Shown here in pieces: positions 34,227 through 42,580 of a stretch of 64,000 bases of DNA. Every line of letters begins with the position of its first letter. The first letter of the stretch is position 1. The notes beneath the pieces were generated by a model. The model ran no database searches. It saw only the letters and a program-made list of their open reading frames with translations, and was not told the DNA's origin. This DNA comes from Nitrospinota bacterium. GTDB taxonomy: Bacteria > Nitrospinota_A > UBA7883 > JACRLM01. The DNA is taken from NCBI GenBank assembly GCA_016208975.1, contig JACQXA010000004.1, positions 62,001-126,000 of the forward strand. The letters are read 5' to 3'. Position numbers and translations under genes: made by a program.

Positions 34227-34478
34227 ATGGCGACACTTAAATTCTTCGCGTCCGTAAAAGACAGGGCTGGAAGAGAGGGGATGGAGGTTATCGTCTCGGC
34301 CCCCACCCCTCTAAAAACGTTCCTTGCAGACGCGGCCCGGGCTATTGGGGTGGACTCGGCCATATTGACACACCCCTCACTCTTGTTCGCCATAAACCAG
34401 GAAATGCAGGGGCTGGATGCGATGGTGACGAACGGTGACGAGGTGGCCGTCCTTCCGCCTCTTTCAGGGGGGTTATAG
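34227..34478 (+). CDS. moaD: Molybdopterin synthase small subunit MoaD
   Basis: The 83-residue ubiquitin-like protein starts ATLKFFASVKDRAG and ends VAVLPPLSGGL. MoaD donates sulfur as a C-terminal thiocarboxylate. Here one leucine follows the normal Gly-Gly end, so trimming or an unusual tail must be assumed. moaE follows by three bases and mobA is next. Confidence 0.92.
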   Translation: MATLKFFASVKDRAGREGMEVIVSAPTPLKTFLADAARAIGVDSAILTHPSLLFAINQEMQGLDAMVTNGDEVAVLPPLSGGL

Positions 34479-34481
34479 GCC

Positions 34482-34898
34482 GTGGCCAGGCTCCAGCGGG
34501 AAAATTTCGACATTGGCGCCGAGACTTCGGCGCTTATCGCAAAGAATGGAGCCTCCGGAGGAACGGTGGCTTTCATAGGGACCGCTCGGGATTTTTCCCG
34601 GGGCGAGAAGGTTGTAGCGCTGGAGTTCGAACATTACCAGGGCATGGCCCAAAAAGAGATGGAAAAACTTGAGGCCGATGCGAAGAACAGGTTCGGCGTG
34701 CTGGACTGCCTTATAATCCACCGGTTGGGCAGGATTCCCGCCGGAGAGAACATCGTTCTGATTATCGCCGTGGGCGCCCACCGCCCCGAGGCGTTCGACG
34801 CTTGTGAATGGCTGATAGACGAGTTGAAAAACCGTGTGCCCATCTGGAAAAAAGAGATCTTCGTAAACGGCTCCCATTGGGTGGAACCCCACCCTTAA
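34482..34898 (+). CDS. moaE: Molybdopterin synthase catalytic subunit MoaE
   Basis: MoaE uses MoaD thiocarboxylate to make the dithiolene of molybdopterin. The 138-residue protein has GTVAFIGTARDFSRG, LEFEHYQGMA, HRLGRIPAGENIV and VPIWKKEIFVNGSHWV, including the conserved catalytic lysines. The start is GTG at 34482. Confidence 0.96.
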   Translation: MARLQRENFDIGAETSALIAKNGASGGTVAFIGTARDFSRGEKVVALEFEHYQGMAQKEMEKLEADAKNRFGVLDCLIIHRLGRIPAGENIVLIIAVGAHRPEAFDACEWLIDELKNRVPIWKKEIFVNGSHWVEPHP

Positions 34899-34916
34899 CC
34901 CGGCACGGCGCCGCAT

Positions 34917-35513
34917 ATGACCCAACACATAAAGACAATAGCCGCCATTCTGGCCGGCGGGGCCAGCCGCAGAATGGGACGCGACAAGTCGTTTATCGAG
35001 GTGGATGGGGTGATGATGATCGAAAGGGTAATCGGAGCGGTCAAGCCGGTTTGTAGCGACATCGTGATAATCGCCAACCAGCCGGAAGGTTTTCACCACC
35101 TAAACCTCCCTATATATCCGGACATCATCACCGGCATGGGGCCTCTATCTGGACTTCATTCGGCTTTCGCCAACACCGGCGCGGACGAAATTTTTCTTGC
35201 CGCCTGCGACATGCCTTATATAAGCCCGGCGGTGGCCGAAAAAATCCTCGCATATCCCATGAACGGTTTCGATGCGGCGATTCCTTTCGTGAACGGCCTT
35301 GAACAGGGCTTGCTGGCCCGCTACTCCACCAAGGCAATGGAACGGTTCAATGACCGCATCGCCGAGGGATCCATCAAGTTCGATGAGTTTCGCAAGGGAC
35401 TACATAAAACGCTGATCGGCGAAGAGGTGTTTAAAACTGTGGATTCCGAGCTACGGTCGTTCATCAACCTCAACAGCCCGGAGGATATGGAACAACTCTC
35501 CCGAAGAAATTAG
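34917..35513 (+). CDS. mobA: Molybdenum cofactor guanylyltransferase MobA
   Basis: The 198-residue nucleotidyltransferase has AAILAGGASRRMGRDKS, GPLSGLHSAF and AACDMPYIS. MobA transfers GMP to molybdopterin for the bis-MGD enzymes. It closes the moaD-moaE-mobA unit and overlaps the convergent acetyltransferase gene by four bases. Confidence 0.95.
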   Translation: MTQHIKTIAAILAGGASRRMGRDKSFIEVDGVMMIERVIGAVKPVCSDIVIIANQPEGFHHLNLPIYPDIITGMGPLSGLHSAFANTGADEIFLAACDMPYISPAVAEKILAYPMNGFDAAIPFVNGLEQGLLARYSTKAMERFNDRIAEGSIKFDEFRKGLHKTLIGEEVFKTVDSELRSFINLNSPEDMEQLSRRN

Positions 35514-35992
35514 GCTAGGGTTTTTCGCATTTCCCAGGCGTCGGCTCCGTTGGGGTAATAGCCCTTGTGGATCCGCGTTTTCGTGTAACCGTGTTTCTCG
35601 TAAAACTTTGTGGCCCGCAAGTTGCCTGTGTCCACCTCCAGAACAACCTGGGACGCGCCCCAGGTTGCCGCCGCCATGTGGGCCATGGATAAGAGCAATG
35701 AGCCGACCCCCCTCCCCTGCCTGGATTGCTCCACGTCTATGGTCACAAGGTTTGCGCGGGTTTTGGACTCTTTTTTGATTATCGAAAAACCGGCCAGCCC
35801 GGCGGAATCCCCGGCCATTATCACCTCGGAGCTCTTGTCCAGCAGGTAGAAAAGGAACGTCTCCGGGTCATAAGCTATATCGGGAGGGAAAAGCGCGTTG
35901 TCCAGCTTGTGCAGGGCCGCCAGATCCGCCAGGCCGGCTTTGCGGGTAAAAACGCCTTCTGGCGCGCCACCTGGTGGAAATTCATCTCCCAT
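35510..35992 (-). CDS. GNAT-family N-acetyltransferase (RimI-like)
   Basis: The 160-residue protein has the acetyl-CoA loop QSRQGRGVGSLLL, preceded by NLVTIDVE and followed by LEVDTGNLRATKFYEKHGY. It resembles RimI, which acetylates ribosomal protein N-termini, but the substrate is not certain. It lies upstream of a convergent mobA and follows ychF on the same strand. Confidence 0.88.
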   Translation of the reverse strand: MGDEFPPGGAPEGVFTRKAGLADLAALHKLDNALFPPDIAYDPETFLFYLLDKSSEVIMAGDSAGLAGFSIIKKESKTRANLVTIDVEQSRQGRGVGSLLLSMAHMAAATWGASQVVLEVDTGNLRATKFYEKHGYTKTRIHKGYYPNGADAWEMRKTLA

Positions 35993-36009
35993 GGCGCGCC
36001 GCCAGACTA

Positions 36010-37101
36010 CTAAACGTTGAACCGGAAATGGGCCACATCCCCATCCTTGAACACGTAATCCTTGCCTTCTATGCGAAGGAGCCCCTTCTCCTTCACCGCC
36101 TGTTCAGAGCCCAGCCTGTCCAGATCATCGAAGGAAATAACCTCGGCCCGTATGAAACCCCGTTCGAAATCCGAATGGATGACCCCCGCCGCCTGAGGCG
36201 CCTTGGTACCGCGCTTGATGGTCCATGCCCGGGTCTCTTTAGGCCCGGTGGTGAAGTAGGTGATAAGATCCAGTATCCTGTACCCCTCGCGGATGAACCG
36301 TTCCAGGCCGGACTCTTCCAGCCCCAGGTCCGCCAGGAACGCTTTCCTGTCCTCGCCGGAAAGTTCCGCCAGCTCGCTCTCTATTTTTCCGCAGATGGCC
36401 ACAACCGAGGCTCCGTCCTTTTGAGCCACTCCGCGCACGGCGGAAAGCGTGTCCGTCTCCCGGTTCAAATCATTTTCCATCACGTTGCAAACGTAGATGA
36501 GCGGTTTGGCGGTTATAAGGAACAGGTCGCGGTAAAGCTCCTCATCGCCCGGCTCCATAACCATCCGCGCCAGATGCCCCTCGTCCATGCTCTGGCGGAG
36601 CGCCTGGTATTTGGGAAGCCCCTCCAGCAATTTCTTGTCGCCGCTTTTCTTGCCCTTCTCCACTGCGGCTATGCGCTTGTCTATGGTCTCTATGTCCGAC
36701 AGCAGAAGTTCCGTGCGGATGACCTCTATGTCCGACGCCGGATTTACCGAACCGGCCACATGGGCTATGTTCTCATCCTCGAAACATCGCACCACGTGGG
36801 CCACGGCGTCCACCTGCCGGATATGACCCAGGAACTTGTTGCCCAAACCCTCTCCCTTGGAGGCCCCGGCCACAAGCCCGGCGATGTCCACCACCTCCAG
36901 GGTTGTAGGGAGTATTTTTTCGGAGCCGGAAATCTCGGCCAGCCGGTTCTGCCGCCTGTCCGGCACGGGAACTATGCCCACGTTGGGCTCTATGGTGCAA
37001 AACGGAAAGTTCTCCGCCGCCGCCCCCGCCGCGGTAAGGGCGTTAAATATGGTGGACTTGCCCACGTTGGGCAAACCTACGATGCCACAGTTGAAACCCA
37101 C
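36010..37101 (-). CDS. ychF: Redox-responsive ATPase YchF (Ola1)
   Basis: The 363-residue protein has [28 protein letters not shown] and, in place of the GTP-specific NKxD, the variant NVME that gives YchF its ATP preference. A TGS domain ends it ([25 protein letters not shown]). The start is GTG at 37101 with AAGGAA before it. Confidence 0.97.
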   Translation of the reverse strand: MGFNCGIVGLPNVGKSTIFNALTAAGAAAENFPFCTIEPNVGIVPVPDRRQNRLAEISGSEKILPTTLEVVDIAGLVAGASKGEGLGNKFLGHIRQVDAVAHVVRCFEDENIAHVAGSVNPASDIEVIRTELLLSDIETIDKRIAAVEKGKKSGDKKLLEGLPKYQALRQSMDEGHLARMVMEPGDEELYRDLFLITAKPLIYVCNVMENDLNRETDTLSAVRGVAQKDGASVVAICGKIESELAELSGEDRKAFLADLGLEESGLERFIREGYRILDLITYFTTGPKETRAWTIKRGTKAPQAAGVIHSDFERGFIRAEVISFDDLDRLGSEQAVKEKGLLRIEGKDYVFKDGDVAHFRFNV

Positions 37102-37187
37102 TTCCTTTAAAACCTCGTATGTGTCGTTTACGGATAAAATGGTTTATTCTATCCGCTCATGACATGTTACGCAAAGAAAGTTGGCAT

Positions 37188-38123
37188 ATGAACGCCATGA
37201 TACTGGCCGCGGGATTGGGCACAAGGCTTCTGCCCCACACACTAAAAAGGCCCAAGCCATTGTTTCCAGTGCTGGAACGGGATCTATTGAGGATCGCCGT
37301 GGAGACGGTTTTGAAGCTGAACCCGCACAAGATTGTCATTAACGCCCATCATCTGGCCCCCATGATAGAAGAGCGGGTGGCAAAAATGGATTACGGGGTG
37401 GAGATCATCGTTTCGCGGGAAACAGAGATTCTCGGAACCGCCGGGGGTATCAAAAACGCCCAGCGTTGGCTGGATAGTGACAACTTCGCCGTTTTGAACT
37501 CCGACGTTATCATGGAGCCGGACTGGGCCAACCTGATGGCCGCCCATGAAAAATCCGGCGCAGTCGCCACGCTGGCCTTGCGTAAAAACCCAGACCCGGT
37601 GAAATACGGCCCATTGGCGGTAAACGGCCAGGGGCTTATCACCCGCTATCTTTCCGCCACGGGGCCGGGCCATGACGGCTCTGCCGGGCTTTTAATGTTC
37701 ACCGGTTGCTCCATTTTATCCCCATCCATTTTTCAGGGGATTCCCGCTGGCCGGGCTGTGGACATTTCCAAAGAGGTTTATATGCCCATGACCATGATGG
37801 GCGAGGGGCTATACGGCGTGGCGATGGAAACGCCCTGGACAGACGTGGGCACGGCGCAAGATTACCACAAGACCGTCATGGGCCTTCTTGACCGGAGAGA
37901 ATCATCCCGGGACGCCGGGATAAATATGGAGCCCGGCGCGCGGATAATACCCCCTGTTTATCTAGAGCCCGGAGCGCAAATAGGGGCCAATGCCATCATC
38001 GGCCCCAGCGCGGCCATTCACGCCGGGGCGGTTATAGGCGATGGCGCCCAGGTGAAAAACAGCGTTGTGTTGCCCGGCTCTTCTCTTCCATCCGGAGCAG
38101 TGGCTGATGGAGTAATCGTTTAA
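37188..38123 (+). CDS. Sugar-1-phosphate nucleotidyltransferase (MurU/ManC-like)
   Basis: The 311-residue protein has the NTP-transferase start MNAMILAAGLGTRLLPHT and KPKPLFPV-type motif, FAVLNSDVI and ETPWTDVGTAQDYH. A short left-handed beta-helix tail of hexapeptide repeats follows (IGANAIIGPSAAIHAGAVIG). It could make NDP-mannose, NDP-glucose or UDP-MurNAc. The 23-codon upstream extension is rejected because the fold begins at MNAM. It overlaps the convergent ABC permease gene by four bases. Confidence 0.88.
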   Translation: MNAMILAAGLGTRLLPHTLKRPKPLFPVLERDLLRIAVETVLKLNPHKIVINAHHLAPMIEERVAKMDYGVEIIVSRETEILGTAGGIKNAQRWLDSDNFAVLNSDVIMEPDWANLMAAHEKSGAVATLALRKNPDPVKYGPLAVNGQGLITRYLSATGPGHDGSAGLLMFTGCSILSPSIFQGIPAGRAVDISKEVYMPMTMMGEGLYGVAMETPWTDVGTAQDYHKTVMGLLDRRESSRDAGINMEPGARIIPPVYLEPGAQIGANAIIGPSAAIHAGAVIGDGAQVKNSVVLPGSSLPSGAVADGVIV

Positions 38124-38881
38124 ACGATAATCCGGCGGCGCACCAACCGCTCGGCCAGAACGCCGAACACCGCTGTGGCCGTAACCAGGAACAGCGCGGC
38201 CATTAAAAGCCCGTTGCCGTCGCCGCCATGGAAAAAGTGGCGGATAAGGTTCACCGAGTGGGTGGCGGGCATCGCCAGCGAAAGCCATTGCACCGCTGGC
38301 GGGAACGGGTCCAGCGGGAAGAACACCCCGGACAGAAAGAACATGGGGGCGATGAACAGCGTGAAGAAGTAATTGAAAAACTCGTAGCTTGGCGCCAGCG
38401 CCGAGAAACACATGGCCCCGCCGGCGAAAACCAGCCCCGTGAAAGCCACGGTCACCATTATCCCCACAATGGAAACCGATGGAGTGTATAACCCGAACAG
38501 GGTCATTATGAATATCATCACCGCGGCGGATATTACCGATTTTGTCATGCCCCACAATATCTCCCCCGCCACCAGGTCCTGCAAGGAAACCGGGGTGGAA
38601 ATGATGGATTCATAAGTGCGCTGGATGGTCATGCGGGTGTAGGAGCCGAAGGTACACTCAAACACGGCGCTGTACATGGACGAGGTGACAATCAAACCCG
38701 GCGCGATGAACTCCATGTACCGCATACCCTTGATGTCGGTGATATACGCCCCTATGCCGAACCCCATGGCGAAGAGGTACAGCAATGGCTCACCCAAGTT
38801 GCCCACGAGGCTGGGCTTGTAATATGAGCGGTACACCGCGAAATTGCGTAGCCACACATGAAACGCCCGGCGTGTCACCAT
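38120..38881 (-). CDS. ABC-2 type permease (NodJ-like)
   Basis: The 253-residue protein has six membrane helices and family features such as YLFAMGFGIGAYI, MRYMEFIAPGLI and SGVFFPLDPFPPAVQWL. It is typical of exporters of lipo-sugars or drugs. It pairs with the ATPase gene one base upstream. Confidence 0.9.
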   Translation of the reverse strand: MVTRRAFHVWLRNFAVYRSYYKPSLVGNLGEPLLYLFAMGFGIGAYITDIKGMRYMEFIAPGLIVTSSMYSAVFECTFGSYTRMTIQRTYESIISTPVSLQDLVAGEILWGMTKSVISAAVMIFIMTLFGLYTPSVSIVGIMVTVAFTGLVFAGGAMCFSALAPSYEFFNYFFTLFIAPMFFLSGVFFPLDPFPPAVQWLSLAMPATHSVNLIRHFFHGGDGNGLLMAALFLVTATAVFGVLAERLVRRRIIV

Positions 38882-38882
38882 T

Positions 38883-39800
38883 TCACATACCTCCCGGATG
38901 GCGCCCGGCGATTTTCATGAACAGGTCTTCCATGGAGGCGGGCCTTGTGGAGATAAGGCTGGCCTCCGCCAGTTCCGCAGGTATAGCGCCTGGCGCCGTC
39001 TTGAACACCAGGTAAACATCCCCGGCCCTGACAAAAGCCGCTCCCAGCCTTTTCAGGGATGGTTCCAGCTTGTCTTCCATGCCGGGCCGGGGGCGGGCCT
39101 CCACAACCGTCTCCCCCAAGTGGTCGCGCATGAGCGCATCCGGGGCTCCGGTGGCCATTATCTTGCCCATGTTCATGATCGCCAGCCGGTCGCAAAGCCT
39201 GCGGGCTTCTTCCATGTAATGGGTGGTGAGGATCATGGTCACCCCTTCGGCTTTCAGGTTTTCTATCTTGCGCCATATAACTATGCGCGCCTGTGGGTCT
39301 AACCCTGTGGTGGGCTCGTCGAGTATCAATAACTTCGGGTCGTTCACCAGCGCCCGGGCTATCACCAGCCGTCGGCGCATGCCGCCGGAAAGAACGCGGA
39401 TCTTCTCCGCCCGTTTTTCCTCCAGGTGGAAGAATTTTAGAAGCTCATCGGCTTTCCGTTCCGCCTGACGGCGGGGGATGTCAAAATAACCGGCGTAGAT
39501 CACCAGGTTCTGGAACACCGTAAGGTCCGGATCCAGGCTGTCTTCCTGGGGCGCCACACCGATGATGGATTTTATTTTGCGGTCGTCTTGCCCAGCCTCC
39601 ATCCCGTCCACCGTCACCCGGCCAGAGGTTAAAGGCGCAAGGCACTGGATCATTTTAAGCAGGGTGGTTTTTCCGGCCCCGTTGGGCCCAAGAAAGCCAA
39701 AACACTCCCCCCGCAGGATGGAAAACGACACCCCGTCCACGGCGGCGTAGGGGCCATACCGTTTCACCACATCCCCACCCGCCACCAGCGCGTCGGCCAT
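38883..39800 (-). CDS. ABC transporter ATPase (NodI-like)
   Basis: The 305-residue ATPase has Walker A GPNGAGKTT, signature LSGGMRRRL, Walker B LLILDEPTTGLD and the switch TTHYMEEA. It energises the adjacent permease. The substrate is unknown. Confidence 0.94.
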   Translation of the reverse strand: MADALVAGGDVVKRYGPYAAVDGVSFSILRGECFGFLGPNGAGKTTLLKMIQCLAPLTSGRVTVDGMEAGQDDRKIKSIIGVAPQEDSLDPDLTVFQNLVIYAGYFDIPRRQAERKADELLKFFHLEEKRAEKIRVLSGGMRRRLVIARALVNDPKLLILDEPTTGLDPQARIVIWRKIENLKAEGVTMILTTHYMEEARRLCDRLAIMNMGKIMATGAPDALMRDHLGETVVEARPRPGMEDKLEPSLKRLGAAFVRAGDVYLVFKTAPGAIPAELAEASLISTRPASMEDLFMKIAGRHPGGM

Positions 39801-39824
39801 GATCCGCTCTAAAACCGCGCTGGG

Positions 39825-40472
39825 CTATTTCTTCGGGACCTTTTCCCAGTCTTTCAGAAAACGCTCGATGCCGATGTCTGTAAGGGGGTGTTTGGCGAGC
39901 TGGCCGATAACGGAGAACGGCACCGTGGCCACGTCCGCCCCCATCCGGGCCGATTCCAGCGCATGAAGGGGGTTGCGTATGGAGGCCACAATCACCTCGG
40001 TGTCGTAACCGTAGTTGGTGAATATCTCCAGTATCTGGGCGACTATCTCCATGCCGTTGTGGGAAATGTCGTCCAGCCGGCCAACGAAGGGAGACACGTA
40101 GGTCGCCCCGGCCTTGGCCGCCAGCAGAGCCTGGTTGGCGGAAAACACCAGCGTGACGTTGGTCTTTATCCCCTCGCCGGAGAGTATCTTCACGGCTTTC
40201 AAGCCCTCGGTGGTCATGGGGATTTTCACAACCACGTTTTCGCTGATCTTGGCCAGTTCGCGCCCTTCAGCCACCATACCGTCTGCCTGCAACGAGATGA
40301 CCTCCAGGTTTATGGGGCCGTCCACCTCGGCCAATATCTCCCGGATCACGGTTTTAAAGTCCTTACCGGTCTTGGAGACAAGGCTTGGGTTGGTGGTAAC
40401 GCCATCGATGACCCCGAGGGAGTTGGCCTCGCGGATCTCGTTAATATCAGCGGAATCGATAAATAGCTTCAT
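39825..40472 (-). CDS. fsa: Fructose-6-phosphate aldolase / transaldolase-like protein
   Basis: The 215-residue protein is the short, FSA/TalC type: [26 protein letters not shown], the Schiff-base lysine in VVKIPMT, and [31 protein letters not shown]. It should cleave fructose 6-phosphate or act as transaldolase. AAGGAGA lies upstream of the ATG at 40472. Confidence 0.94.
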   Translation of the reverse strand: MKLFIDSADINEIREANSLGVIDGVTTNPSLVSKTGKDFKTVIREILAEVDGPINLEVISLQADGMVAEGRELAKISENVVVKIPMTTEGLKAVKILSGEGIKTNVTLVFSANQALLAAKAGATYVSPFVGRLDDISHNGMEIVAQILEIFTNYGYDTEVIVASIRNPLHALESARMGADVATVPFSVIGQLAKHPLTDIGIERFLKDWEKVPKK

Positions 40473-40594
40473 TTAGGGAAATATCTCCTTGGCGCCTGTT
40501 GGAATTTAAGACGCCGGAACAGCGGCGCCAGTCATGTTTCCTGTCGTGAGTTATTATAAGAAATGCCCGGGCCCCGCTCAACTATAATGGCAGG

Positions 40595-41500
40595 CTAGTT
40601 GAACTGGTTTTTGGGGCGGGAAAATAGCGTTACCCGGTCTCGCCCGGCGTTTTTGGACTGGTACAAGGCTGAATCAGCCGATTTTATTATCTCCTCCGCG
40701 TCGCACCCATCGGCCGGAAACTCTGAAATTCCTATGCTCACACGGGTTTTCAGCGGCTGGCCGCATGCCTGGCCCATAACCATTTCAGATATGGAGACCT
40801 TTAGCCTCTCCATGGCCGAAAAAGCGCTATCTTTTCCTGTTTCGGGCATGATTACGACAAACTCCTCCCCACCATACCGGGCCACCACGTCTATGTCCCT
40901 TACCGCTTCCTGGATGGCCTGGGTAACGCCGCGTAAAACTTCGTCCCCGGCCAGATGGCCGCAGGTGTCGTTGAGTTTCTTGAAATGGTCTATGTCCAGC
41001 ATGGCAACGGAAAACACCCGGTTAAACCTCTGGCTACGGTGTATCTCCATGGCCAGCCGGTTCTCCAGCGCCCGCCGGTTTAAGGCGCCGGTGAGATAGT
41101 CCGTGGAAGTGTCCCGCTTCAATTTGGCCACCTTGCCCAGGTTCACCCGGATGCGGGCCACCAGCTCTTCCACCTGGAAAGGCTTGGTTATATAATCGTC
41201 CCCCCCAAGCTTGAAACCCATAAGCTTGTCTTCGATGGAGGATTTGGCGGAAAGGAAAATGAACGGTATGCCAGCCCACCATCTCTCGGCCCGGATCTTT
41301 TGCAACAGCGAGAACCCGTCCATATCATTCATCATGATGTCGGAGATTATCAGGTCCGGCGTATGCTCATACATCCGGTCCACCGCTTCAAGGCCGCTGG
41401 CGGCGGTTATGACGGAATAACCCTCCTTAAGCAGGTGAAGCTCGATTAACTTGAGGGTAACGGCGGAGTCCTCCACCACAAGAATTTTTTCAACCGCCAT
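40595..41500 (-). CDS. Response regulator diguanylate cyclase (REC-GGDEF)
   Basis: The 301-residue protein has a receiver (LVVEDSAVTLK, LIISDIMMNDMDG, ITKPF) and a GGDEF domain with active-site YGGEEF and an inhibitory RxxD site just upstream (RDIDVVARYGGEEF). It should make cyclic di-GMP when phosphorylated, opposing the HD-GYP protein at 25.5 kb. The ATG at 41500 is used; TTG and GTG codons lie slightly upstream. Confidence 0.94.
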   Translation of the reverse strand: MAVEKILVVEDSAVTLKLIELHLLKEGYSVITAASGLEAVDRMYEHTPDLIISDIMMNDMDGFSLLQKIRAERWWAGIPFIFLSAKSSIEDKLMGFKLGGDDYITKPFQVEELVARIRVNLGKVAKLKRDTSTDYLTGALNRRALENRLAMEIHRSQRFNRVFSVAMLDIDHFKKLNDTCGHLAGDEVLRGVTQAIQEAVRDIDVVARYGGEEFVVIMPETGKDSAFSAMERLKVSISEMVMGQACGQPLKTRVSIGISEFPADGCDAEEIIKSADSALYQSKNAGRDRVTLFSRPKNQFN

Positions 41501-41625
41501 ATCAGCCACGGAAAGTATGGAATTCAAACCTAGCCCTTTTTAAGCAAGTCTGAATATTGGCTTAAAATAAATTATTAATCAAGTTAATATTTATGCCATT
41601 TAATTGCAACTTTTCGATACATTCC

Positions 41626-42570
41626 TCAAAGCGGTTCCATCTCCTTGAAATCCTTGCGGGCAGGCTTCCCTACGATGCTATCCAGCATATTGAGTGGCGT
41701 TACTTCCGGGCGGACAAGTTTTAACTTCTCCAGTGTCACTACATCCCCCTTGTTTATGGCGCAAGCGGCGTATATACCCCTGCGCATAAGGTGGACCTTG
41801 TTTGAGTCCGGCCGGTTTTGCGCTCCGGGTAGAGGAGCTTTTATGGCATTTTCCGCCTCTTTAATGGACTTTTTCAGCATGGAAAGCTCCTCTGGATTTG
41901 CGGAAATCTTGTGGTCGGGGCCGGGCAGGTTTTTATCTATGGTGAAATGTTTCTCTATTACCTCCGCCCCCAAGGCCACCGCCGCCGTGGCAACCGCCGT
42001 ACCCAAGGTATGGTCGGAAAAACCCACCCTAACGCCCATCTCTTTTTTCAACTCAGGAATCATACCCAGCATAGCCTCCTCCGGCATGGTGGGATAATTC
42101 GATACACAATGAAAAACGCATATTTCCGCCGCGCCGTTCTTCCGCAGGAGGGCCACGGCTTGCCGCGCCTCCTCCAGTTCTCCACCGCCGGTGGAAAGAT
42201 AAACTTTCCCTCCCTTCCGGGCCACGGCCGCAAGCAGAACCGGATTGTTCAGATCCATGGAGGCTATTTTGTATCCCGCCGGGTTCAGCTTCGAAAGCTC
42301 ATCCACCCAGTAAACGCTGAAGGGAGTTGAAAGAAAATCCACCCCATTGGAGTCTGCGGCGTTTTTTAACATACGGTGGGCATCGGGTGAAATTTCACCA
42401 GCCTTGAAGATGGGGTACAGCTCATGGTTGGGGAAATACAGGTCATCGGCGAAGAAGGACTGGAACTTAACCGCATCCGCGCCGGATCTGGCGGCGGACT
42501 CGATCATCCTCAACGCCAGGTCCAAGTCCCCGGAATGGGAGAAACCTATTTCAGCGATAAGGTAGGCCAT
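41626..42570 (-). CDS. NeuB-family sialic-acid-type synthase (SpsE-like)
   Basis: The 314-residue protein has the NeuB barrel (IAEIGFSHSGDLDLALRMI, SGADAVKFQSF, FLSTPF, KIASMDLNN, VYLSTGGGE, GFSDHTLGTAVATAAVALGAEVIEKHFT) and a C-terminal SAF domain (RRGIYAACAINKGDVV). The family joins phosphoenolpyruvate to an amino sugar, giving nonulosonic acids. No CMP-transferase is nearby. The ATG at 42570 is chosen because upstream codons overlap the preceding gene. Confidence 0.9.
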   Translation of the reverse strand: MAYLIAEIGFSHSGDLDLALRMIESAARSGADAVKFQSFFADDLYFPNHELYPIFKAGEISPDAHRMLKNAADSNGVDFLSTPFSVYWVDELSKLNPAGYKIASMDLNNPVLLAAVARKGGKVYLSTGGGELEEARQAVALLRKNGAAEICVFHCVSNYPTMPEEAMLGMIPELKKEMGVRVGFSDHTLGTAVATAAVALGAEVIEKHFTIDKNLPGPDHKISANPEELSMLKKSIKEAENAIKAPLPGAQNRPDSNKVHLMRRGIYAACAINKGDVVTLEKLKLVRPEVTPLNMLDSIVGKPARKDFKEMEPL

Positions 42571-42580
42571 AACTTGCTTT

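Noticed and set aside
35974-37110. 378-aa plus-strand reading frame
   Set aside because: It is a shadow of ychF on the other strand; ychF has all expected motifs.
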